Shown here: piece after piece, positions 55,678 through 64,000 of the stretch
How positions within the stretch are numbered: the stretch's first letter is position 1
Layout: the number at the start of each line of letters is the position of its first letter
Assembly (NCBI GenBank): GCA_949775045.1
Contig: OX459096.1
Coordinates: 30,216,475 to 30,280,474, forward strand
DNA: 64,000 nucleotides
DNA from: Metridium senile
Taxonomy: Eukaryota; Cnidaria; Anthozoa; Actiniaria; Metridiidae
Direction of reading: 5' to 3'
The notes under the pieces: generated by a model
The model's database searches: none
What the model was told of the DNA's origin: nothing
What the model saw: the letters and a program-made list of their open reading frames with translations, nothing else
Program-made: the position numbers and the translations under genes

Positions 55678-56537
55678 TGCTGCAAACTTAAAACTCTTGT
55701 CATCAGTTTTTAATTTTTAAGAGTCAGAGTTTGACTTGATTAATAATTCATAATCAGTCAATTTTCATGGTCTTTTGTCTACAAGGATATAATAGTTTAA
55801 GCAATCAAAAAACAACTAGTATAGTCATAATTTAAGGTAGTTCGGGAACCTTGCTACTGCGCATCACGCTTGCGCACATCTTGTTCAAGAGAATAACAAA
55901 AGTGCCATTGGCAAAAAAGCAAATCATGCAAGGCAAAAATTTGCCTTTTTTTTTTTTTTTAGCTTAAAACAAACTACAAAATGATGAAAAGGAGTCTTAA
56001 ACGTGACTAGTGCCCAGTCCCACTCGTCCAAAACAATAGATTTGTTGAATTTTACCCGCTGTTTTTGGTTGTAGCGCCGTAAATAGCGCGGTGACCCCCA
56101 TATTTTTTTCGCTTTTCTCATGGCTAATATGATAATCTTTTTGAATCTTTAAAAAAATAATATCGTTTTCGAGCGCATTCCATAGTAAGTTTTGACTTTT
56201 GTAGGTTCATAATCACAAAAAACGACTCTGGTAATATATTGAAATAATCATAAAATAGCCAAATCATTGGCTTTCCAAAGGCTAGAAGATATATGATAAC
56301 AATAGTACAAGATCTATTTGTTGAGATTCTGTCGTAAGATTTAAGTAAATATATTTATGTTTATTATAGTAATTTTATTTCCTACAATGCAAATTTAGTG
56401 AGCTTAATTAAGAAGCAGATTAGGCAAAAAAAAGTGCCTAACTCCACCCCTCACAGTTCTAAAACGAGCACGGTGACCCCCCTTTTCTATTTTAGTTTTG
56501 AGTTATACCTATGTCATATATTCTATGTAGAAAAAGT

Positions 56538-56649
56538 TTGGATCTTTTTTCTTCACCTTTCTCAACAAGCATAAAAATTGCAGAAACACCAAAAAAAAAA
56601 GGGGATAAGCAGTCAGACGTTGTAGAAATACTTTCGTATAGGGATTCAT
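56538..56649 (-). pseudogene. Truncated K2P-1 exon 1 copy at the duplication junction
   Basis: The minus-strand start MNPYTKVFLQRLTA aligns with MKPYTKVFLLRLTS of K2P-1. A run of ten T makes the copy one base shorter than the parent (14 against 15 nt before the GVSAIF segment), giving a frameshift. Similarity ends near ttggatctt, corresponding to codon 37 of the parent. The pore half is missing, so no channel can be made. Confidence 0.9.
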
Positions 56650-57150
56650 CTCTGCCTCAGTACAAACTGTTTGCTACTTATTTGTGGTATTGTCATGTAT
56701 AATCGATCATGCCATCAATAATTGATCATTATAACGGATTGGTGCTCAACTACGACAATAAAAGGTAATTATTAACACCCAAATTGGTTGATTTTCGATA
56801 CCTTTAAAATTCATTAAAAGACGTAAAAAACGGGTACAAAAATATCTTATTATCGAATTCTGTTGTCCTTTCACATATAATCTTGTCGGCAGGCTTTATT
56901 TAAGTTTACTTTTTGCCTAAACCTGTATCCGTTCGATACAGGCTTGCAACATGGCAAATATTGACTTTCAAGTATTGAGTTTGATCGATTTTCTAAAAGA
57001 GCACCTTAATATTTTCTGTCTAATTTACAAGAAGATAACTTTTTTGAAGCAGTTTTATAGCTATTTGAAGTAATGAATACATCTCGATGTAAAGAAAGCT
57101 TTTAATATGCATATAATGGTCTATAATTCCCATGTAAAGTTTACTCATTG

Positions 57151-57473
57151 CCCGGGGGGGGGGGGGGGGGGGGGGGGGTACCTGACCCAGTTTCTGACGG
57201 GGACGTTCCGCTGGTACCTCTAAACCCTGACCCTATTTAAGACAGCAGAATCCTAAAAGTATGTACCCTATTTCAAGACAAATTGGTAAAAAGCAGACCC
57301 TATCCAAGACTCAAGGGGGAAATTGTATACCCTAGGTAAGGCAATTTAAGACAAATTAGGCTAAATTGTATACCCTATTCAAGACGCCAAGGCAAAAAAC
57401 CATACCCTATTTGGCGGAACGTCCCCGTATAGTAAATATGAGGGAGTACCCCCCCCCCCCCCCCCCCCCCGGG
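57151..57473. mobile_element. hAT-like element with G/C-tract ends
   Basis: Starts ccc followed by 25 G and ends with about 22 C followed by ggg. An 8-bp direct repeat, actcattg, flanks it (57143-57150 and 57474-57481). The inside repeats taccctat and aagaca words, and gggacgttccgc is mirrored as gcggaacgtcccc. Eight-bp target duplications are typical of hAT transposons. Unit A lacks the element at the matching position. Confidence 0.8.
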
Positions 57474-57992
57474 ACTCATTGATGACCGATTATTCAAGTG
57501 GGGGAAATTTAAATGTCACATTTTATGTCCAAACATGTCATACTTCATAATCAGGTCAGAGTTGTGTAGTTTTGTATAAAAATTAATTCATGAAATGCGC
57601 CAACCCTCCGGCGACTGGATCAAGTTGAATACTATAATAACAGCTGCTTCAACTATTTTGTTGTAAAATAATAAATTAATATCGACTCGCTTCATTTTTT
57701 GTTTCAAGTCAGTTCTATGATGTTTGTTCATTTGTCGGCTGTTTTGTTTGTTTGTTTATTTGTTTGACGCCTGCTTGCTTGTTTGTTTGTTTGTTTGTTT
57801 GTTTGCTTGTTTGTTTGTTTGTTTGTAACAACTTGTTTATTAAATAACATCTTACATCTTACATCAATGATATGATGTGAATTGCGATATATATATGTAC
57901 ACGAATCAACAAAAAAAATTACACGTATAGATGATTTACGAGAAATTTACAAATAGATAAAAATTATGTGGACGTTTATAAAATTTTAATGT

Positions 57993-58429
57993 TAATAATA
58001 ATAATAATATAATATATAATAATAATATCCCTCATTCATATAGCGCTATATCTCTCGAATAGCTCATAGTGCTTTACAATCTACTAATGTGTATGTGGAG
58101 GACTTATCGGACTGCTGAAAATCAGCAGTTTACAATCATGAGTGTTGTTAGTGAATGCCTCCGAGGCCTGACTGTTGTACCGAGAGACAATCTTCTACTC
58201 TTTGCGAACATAGCACAACAGGATCTTTAACGTCCACCTTAATTATATAGGATTAGAGTGAAAGCAGACGGGACAGTCCGGCTTTACGTCCTTATCCGGA
58301 GAAGACGAGACACATAGAGAGTAAAGTGTCTTACCCAAGGGCACAACGCAGTCGCCCGGGCCGGGAATCGAACCCAGACCAGTAGGCCCAGAATCCGATC
58401 CACCGACCACTAGACCATCACGCTTCTCT
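57993..58429 (-). mobile_element. tRNA-derived SINE, copy 2 (unit B only)
   Basis: Same structure and strand as 9769-10180, with the B box GGTTCGATTCC intact and a longer aat-rich tail. Unit A has no SINE at the matching place (near 46795), so it inserted into B after duplication. Small differences from copy 1 include an aatt and a gagtgaa insertion. Confidence 0.85.
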
Positions 58430-59560
58430 TTTATAATAATAAGTCATTGCGATGTTTCACATCAGACTCAATAGTGCTTTAACTTTTACCATCAACGGGA
58501 AAAAGGAACGGCTTAAAGCGATTGGTTGTGCATTTGAACGTAGATGGGTAGGCACTGTTTCTCGTGTTCCAACAGTGGGATTTCCCTCGTGTTTTCGTGA
58601 TGATATAGAAATAGTTTAGAACTTCTTTGTCAAATAGACGGACGTCAAGTTTGTGTGGGCTATTAAATATAGTTCTTTTCAGCTATGTTTGCATCATTTT
58701 GCGTGAGCTATCATCCATCACTGATAAATCCTGTTTTTGCGCAATTTTCTATTGTTAAAGTTCATCAGAAATCTTCAATTTCAGCTATGTTTGCTCATTT
58801 TGCATGCATGCATGGGTTATACGGTCGAGCAATGCAGCACCAAATTAAAACATCGTTTAGGATTGGTTTAAAAAAACAATAGATTTCCTCCAAACAAATA
58901 TTGCCCTAAACCTAACCAAACAATAGGTTAAAATAAACAATCGACTGGTGTATTACTAGTGTACAGTCCATTATGAAAAACCGGCAATTTCAACTATATT
59001 CGCGCAATTTCCATGGGAACAGATGGGCTACAGCCCATGAAAATTGCGGATAAATAGCTAGCGCTGAAAGTGACGATATTTGATTGGCTATTTTTTTTTT
59101 GTCTTTTTCGCATGTTTCATGGCTATATAATCCATCAAAAATCTTGAGTTTCATCTATTTTTGTGTATTTTGAAAAGAAAACAAAGAAATAATGAAGTTA
59201 CAAACAATAATTAATAATATGAATTTAAAAATTATTTATAGCAATAGCAAACAAACAACTCAGACATACATTGCAGAGAGCGGGAAGTATAAAATTTTAC
59301 TACAGTGATGCAGCATAAAAACCCTTTTCGGGAAGTTTGTTGCCTCAAAGCTAGAACCACTTGAACAGTACCCGTTCATCAATAACAAGTGGGCAACAAC
59401 TTGACAAGACTCTATAGTTGGCAATGAATTACATCAGAGCATTTTTAAAATGCAAATATCGTGTCACCCATACATGTACACTGAAAATATACACATAAAT
59501 ATACTAGTTTGAAACAGTTTTAGGAAAATGTTTTTACGTATGGTTTTACATTTTTGTATA

Positions 59561-59727
59561 CACCTTGCAAGAACGTTGTCCGGACTTATGTAATTTAGTG
59601 GGAAAGGAATTAATTAAAAGAGAAAAGAAGGTCAGTCAAGCTGAGCTCTTTCTTTTGTTATTCTTTTTTACTAAATTACGTATACTAATGTTATTTTTCC
59701 ATGTGACAACATTCTTGCAAGTAGGTG
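59561..59727. mobile_element. MITE with caccttgcaag ends (family 2, unit B)
   Basis: Paralogous to 47747-47911. The left end has lost the taa of the terminal cacctaattg, while the right end (aacattcttgcaagtaggtg) is intact. TA flanks remain on both sides. Confidence 0.85.
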
Positions 59728-59731
59728 TATA

Positions 59732-60010
59732 CACCTAATTCAAAAAAGGTTGACGGGGCGATTGGCGATTGGCGATTGGTGATTGTAATACGAATTTCTT
59801 CTTATTCCTTTCTAAATTACCCAAACAATGCCTCCACCGTTCAGCGAAACCTTCGAGAAACCCATCTAAGGTCATCGCTGAACGGTGTTTGGGTAATTTT
59901 GAATGGAATAAGACGAAATTCGTATTATCCACAGTGTCTTTCGGTCATGCAATCGCCAATCACCAATCGCCAATCGCCGTTCGCCCCGTCAACCTTTTTT
60001 GAATTAGGTG
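59732..60010. mobile_element. MITE with cacctaattcaaaaaagg ends (family 3, unit B)
   Basis: 279 bp with TA on both sides (59730-59731 and 60011-60012). It sits directly beside the right end of the older family 2 element. Unit A has the empty site: gtgtatacatct at 47910-47919. Removing the element plus one TA from B restores that sequence apart from point changes. Confidence 0.93.
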
Positions 60011-60167
60011 TACATCTAATTCGAAGAATCGGCGCTGTCAAACAAAAACAAAAGATAACAATTAGGAATTATTTAGAATTATTTCTGTTGATTTTCATCC
60101 TAAAGCCTCATAGATCGATGCGAATAACTGTTAAGTATATAAAACAACGAGATAATAAATATGAATT

Positions 60168-60252
60168 CACCTTAGGCTCAGTGAATATCGGTGAATAATA
60201 ACCGAAACGGAATCAAGGTTATTATTCACCGATATTCACTAAGCCTGAGGTG
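60168..60252. repeat. Hairpin cacct-aggctcagtgaat
   Basis: Arms taggctcagtgaatatcggt and accgatattcactaagcctg with a short loop. In unit A (48060-48110) the hairpin is partly lost, leaving one arm and a damaged second arm. Confidence 0.7.
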
Positions 60253-60479
60253 GATAATTGTTTTAGTATAAATACACAAATGATTATTTCAAAGTAAAAA
60301 AAAAAAAAACACAAGTCTTTTTTGAAGAAAAACTGTTCATTTCTCATTTCTAAAAGCGACGAAACGCATAGGTGATTATCGAGAAATAATGTGAATTTCT
60401 AGACCAATCACCGCGCGCAATTGTCCATAATCACCTGTGTATTTCTACTAATATCGAATATGTCAGTCTATATCTTTAA

Positions 60480-60870
60480 AACAGTAAAACATGTACAATT
60501 AAGGGTTTGCGGTACTGAGGTATTGAGTCATTTTTGTTGCGGTAGTATTCCAACATGCGGTATTCCGGTATTCAAATATTATGCGGTGTGCGGTATTCAT
60601 ACATTTTAGGCCTTGGTATTCGGTGAAACTGCAACTACGTTTTTGCTTGGAACGAGAACAAGATTTGGTAGGTTAGTACATTTTAATAATCGTCTACTCC
60701 ACTGACAGATGTCCTCTTAAAGGTCAGACATACATTACAAACTATTATTTTTTCATGAAAACTTAGTTATTAAATTAAAACGGCTATTTTGATAAATTTA
60801 GTTGCGGTATTCGGTATTTGCCCATTTTTTTGTGCGGTATATATTGCGGTATCCCCCCCCCCCCCTTACG
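60480..60870. repeat. tgcggtat-rich block (unit B only)
   Basis: Words such as gcggtattc and tgcggtat occur at both ends, and a C-tract closes the block. Unit A lacks it. It may be related to the accgcaaa-rich block at 868-1165. Confidence 0.5.
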
Positions 60871-61649
60871 CCCCCCTCTTTAACTTGCACTTGTTTGGCG
60901 GTTTTTCAAAAAAGCCAAGCTGCACTTGCCCTATGGGCTCGAGTAATTATACGGACTCTTGGAAAAACAAACTTGTGAAAATTAATTTTAATATGATATA
61001 TATTTAGAATGATGCAGGCATATTTGTTTTTTTTTTAAAATGGAATTTACTATTAAGTTTCCATGTTATAAATAAGTAATAATAATATGATATAAAAACT
61101 ACATAGAGCTTATTGTAAATTTCTGGGACGGGGTAGTTGAAATAACATCTGTACAACTTTATTTTTTAGACATAATTTGGATACTGTGCATGGCGGTGTT
61201 TTCTTTAAACAGGCTTCTGTTTACCAAGATTCCTTGTCTCAATTAAATGTCTTGAAATTAGCCTTCACAATATTACACGTGCATTTCAGACTCGTCAACG
61301 CTGTCGAGGGATCGGGGAGACGAGCAGCGGTTGAGTTTTAACCTGAAAGTGTACATGTTGCAAAATGTTTGGGAATGTCTCAAGGTAAAATAATTATAAA
61401 TGTATGATAACATGCGATGTAAACTGGGCGTTGTTCAGTCACTTCTATTGTAGAATAACATAAGCAAGAAATGCAGCATTCATGCTTTGTTACGTGAACA
61501 TAATGTCCTCATGAAGAAACAAGTTAACTGAGGTAAGAATTGAACCCATGTCTGAAAAGTTACTACTGAGCGAGCTTGTGCTTGCAATTCAAGCAAGGAC
61601 CTTATATAAAAAGACATTTTTCGACTAAGTTTCCTATGTCACATTTAAA

Positions 61650-62272
61650 CTATGTAGTAATGTCCGTGTAGTTTTCTAAACGAATACCATTTTGTTCTAC
61701 ATCATCCACATCATCTGTTTTATCTTTTTCCACTCCTGTTACGCCGTTATTACAAACTGAGCAAGGGCATAGAACTTGGAATCGCAATTTGATCTTCTCT
61801 GAGCTTTCAACCAGAAGGTTTAACAAAGAAAATACCAAGCAAAGACCAGCAATGTATGGCACAGTAAGAAAAAACCCAATCACATGGATTACCCATTCAT
61901 CATGTTGAGCATTGGATAAGAAGTTATCGAACGGTACGATGTCACCAAATCCGATGGTAGTAAAAGTTATAAACCAGCAATAAACACCGTCAAGGAACGA
62001 CAAACCGTCCATGTACATAGAAAGAACTGCAAACATGCAGATTACAATAACTTGACATGACATTATCACCAACAAATATTTGATGACGGTACACTGTGGG
62101 TTCTCCAATCCAAGGACCTTTTTCTCGAAGGTAGTTGTAAGTGATTTGAGAGCTAAGAGCACGCATTCACCAGCTGTCTTCAAAGCCAGCATTGTTAATG
62201 GCAGACCAATTAGACAGTATGGGATGACAAACATTTTACCGAGGGATGTTTTTGGGACAATATCACCATAGC
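61650..62272 (-). CDS. K2P-3 exon 3
   Basis: Begins after ttgttag with [15 protein letters not shown] and ends at the same stop position as K2P-2. It has 12 nucleotide differences from K2P-2 exon 3, of which 11 change the protein. Confidence 0.94.
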
Positions 62273-63514
62273 CTAACAAATAGATTAAAACATATGTTGA
62301 AATATATTTTTAAAGAATTAAAGGCTAAAATAAATAATATAGTAAAAAATTACTTAAGCAATGCTTGACAAAAAATAGAATTGGAAACACAGTCTGTTCC
62401 ATGATGAACATGGATAGTTTTTCCAAAACCTTGATATATCAACATCACTAACCTACATTACATTGAACATTGACTGTCTACAACTGCATGGGGTAGCTAT
62501 CTATAAAATTATTTGTATTTTTTTTTTTTCACTGAATAATTATCCGGTGGAAAGTGCTTTTCAGGCTTCGTACAACTGGCTCCAGTATGTATAATTTGCA
62601 CCCGGCAAAGACACTGGAACAAACGCATCAATAAAGAACAGCAACATCCACAGATATAAATATCAACAGCAGCAGTAATAAACGAATAAGTATGAAAAAT
62701 CAACAAAGAAAACCAGCAAGTGCAAAACACTGAGCTACGTATCAACAGCTACAACATCAGCATTATGGAATACAACAATAGAAGCAAAATAATTATCAAA
62801 AACACAAAGACAACAGAAACAACAACGCTAAAACCAACACTGACAACACTGACAACACTCAAAACAACAACAACAGCGCATGAAACAATAACACTTAAAA
62901 CAACAACAACAGCACAAAAAAATACATCACAAGAAACAACAACACTAAAAACAACAACACAAGAAATAACAACAACACTAGAAACAACAATACTAGAAAC
63001 AACAACACAAGAAACCACATTACAAGAAACAACAACAACAACACTAAAAACAAAAACAAGAACGCAAGAAACAACAACAACATTGCAACAACAATGTATC
63101 CAAAATAAACTGACTAGGAATATCAACAATGGAAACGGAAAACACTGACAGCAACAACAATAAGACACAAAGAAAATGAGATAGCAATAAGATCAACTGA
63201 ACCACCACCACCACCACCACCGGCCCAAACAATAACAACAAAACTAGAAATGTCTACAACAATAGAACTACAAAAGCAACCCACAAGCTGCAACAGAAAC
63301 AATATTGTACGGAAATATGTGCATGCATTAGGTCTTACCTACGGTTGTCAATGCAGCAAATGTAAATCCAAATCCATTAGTTAATGACCAGTCTTTTTGG
63401 TTTCGGGTTTTGATCGCTTTATATGCAGCCTCGACGAATTCGTTAAAATCCGAGTCTGTCAAGGTCGTCAAGTTGTACTTCATTACCATTGTCATTTTCA
63501 GTCTTGCAAGAGAT
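61650..63514 (-). CDS. K2P-3: two-pore potassium channel, 5' end outside window
   Basis: Exons 63514-63339 and 62272-61650 have the same lengths (176 and 623 nt) and phases as exons 2 and 3 of K2P-2. They encode the cap, P1 TTVGYGD, TM2, TM3, P2 TTIGFGD, TM4 and a tail ending NYTDITT. There are no stops or frameshifts, and both filters are intact. The exon with TM1 must lie just beyond 64000. Compared with K2P-2, the changes are clustered: WSLTNGFGF for WSFNSGCDF before P1, DNFLSNA for DNFPFNA after P2, and GFFLTVP for GVLFIVP in TM4. Likely a functional tandem paralogue, although transcription cannot be judged. Confidence 0.9.
62805..63080. repeat. caacaacac minisatellite (unit B)
   Basis: A degenerate acaacaacac / aagaaac repeat in the intron between exons 2 and 3 of K2P-3, matching 50760-51260 of unit A. 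The Thr-rich plus-strand ORF and Val-rich minus-strand ORF are artefacts. Confidence 0.9.
63339..63514 (-). CDS. K2P-3 exon 2
   Basis: Begins after ttctgatag with [15 protein letters not shown] and ends ALTTV plus one base before gtaaga. It has 8 nucleotide differences from K2P-2 exon 2, six of them within 16 bp. Confidence 0.9.
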
Positions 63515-64000
63515 CTATCAGAAAGTTACCAGAGTATCTCTTATTCGCTTGCAAGAAATGAATATAGACCTAATTCACCGAAAATACTTATATCTACCTG
63601 CCTATATGCTCATGGAACGTTCTAGTATGCTGTAATGAAGTTATGCCGTTGGGTCTTCTTGGGAGAGACTTTGTTTAAAATATTTGAAATGGGAAGAAAT
63701 TACTTGAATTTCCTTTGATCATGCAGCTCAACAAGGAAACTTATCGCCACAAGAGGATTGACAGTATTCAGGAGAACATGAAACAGTTAAACCAGAATAA
63801 TACTTAATAATAATTCTACAAAAATGAAGTCACCCACTTTTAAGATATATATGTGAATTTCATTAATCCTTCGTTTGTTATTGTAAAATAATACATACGT
63901 TTTTGGAAACGTTGAATACTATATACATGGCATGACAAATCTACCATAATTATATTGCTTTTTTTATTAAAAAAAATCGAAACGAAAGGCACAAGGAAAA

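Larger units (their letters stand above)
45805..56537. repeat. Segmental duplication unit A
   Basis: Collinear with unit B from about 56538 to the window end. Shared landmarks: K2P-1 exon 1 start, a ttgcttgtttgc-type minisatellite, a cacctaattgcaag MITE, K2P exon 3, a caacaacaca minisatellite, K2P exon 2, and the block ending actatatacatggcatga (55265 / 63932). The offset falls from about 12 kb to 8.7 kb because each unit has gained private insertions. The predicted original unit is about 10.7 kb minus A-specific insertions. Confidence 0.88.
56538..64000. repeat. Segmental duplication unit B (continues past window)
   Basis: Collinear with unit A from its first base inside K2P-1 exon 1. Private insertions are the G-tract element at 57151-57473, the SINE at 57993-58429, the MITE at 59732-60010 and a tgcggtat-rich block at 60480-60870. 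The unit must extend at least to the copy of the sequence found at 55.3-56.5 kb. Confidence 0.88.

Noticed and set aside
56511..56702. A fourth K2P gene start
   Set aside because: The exon copy is frameshifted by a T run and cut at codon 37, with no pore sequence after it.
59725..60198. 157-codon plus-strand ORF
   Set aside because: It spans the family 3 MITE and its flank; most of it is absent from unit A, and no domain is visible.

Overview
The window is eukaryotic DNA, A+T-rich, with short exons, GT-AG introns and a dense load of fold-back elements, SINEs, LINE relics and simple repeats. The gene families are metazoan: a receptor tyrosine kinase, a BAMBI-like TGF-beta pseudoreceptor and two-pore-domain (K2P) potassium channels. 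Several short palindromic repeat families look like ones I remember from sea anemone and coral scaffolds. I therefore infer an anthozoan cnidarian, at moderate confidence and without a species.

Layout. 1-6.7 kb has no gene that I can recognise; it holds minisatellites, including a 66-bp satellite at 4.6-5.2 kb. 6751-28956 (+) is a complete 26-exon receptor tyrosine kinase. I rebuilt it from exons whose splice phases all match, giving 1104 residues: signal peptide, small Cys-rich segment, FN3-type ectodomain, one membrane segment, split kinase, one YVNV motif and a C-terminal STV. 29-33 kb is intergenic. 33161-40033 (+) is a 3-exon gene for a 192-residue protein with a 10-cysteine TGF-beta-receptor-type ectodomain, a membrane segment and a 26-residue tail without a kinase (BAMBI-like). 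40.6-64 kb (-) is a cluster of three K2P channel genes on one strand, the last cut by the window end.

The K2P cluster contains a tandem segmental duplication. Unit A is about 45.8-56.5 kb and unit B runs from about 56.5 kb past the window end. The junction falls inside the first exon of K2P-1 and leaves a frameshifted exon fragment at 56.5-56.65 kb. Because the units are paralogous, they serve as filled and empty sites for each other. This gives direct evidence for the insertion of a TA-targeting MITE, a G-tract-ended element with an 8-bp target duplication, a tRNA-derived SINE and a 2.7-kb block with a LINE relic and a roughly 1-kb palindrome.

The kinase and the pseudoreceptor would both act at the plasma membrane in signalling, and both end in class I PDZ-ligand-like sequences. 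The K2P channels would set background potassium conductance. Nothing in the sequence shows that the three groups work together. I found no wholly new system. The most interesting observations are the exon-derived 106-bp array that copies a splice donor eight times, the duplication breakpoint inside a coding exon, and the clustered, almost entirely amino-acid-changing differences between K2P-2 and K2P-3.
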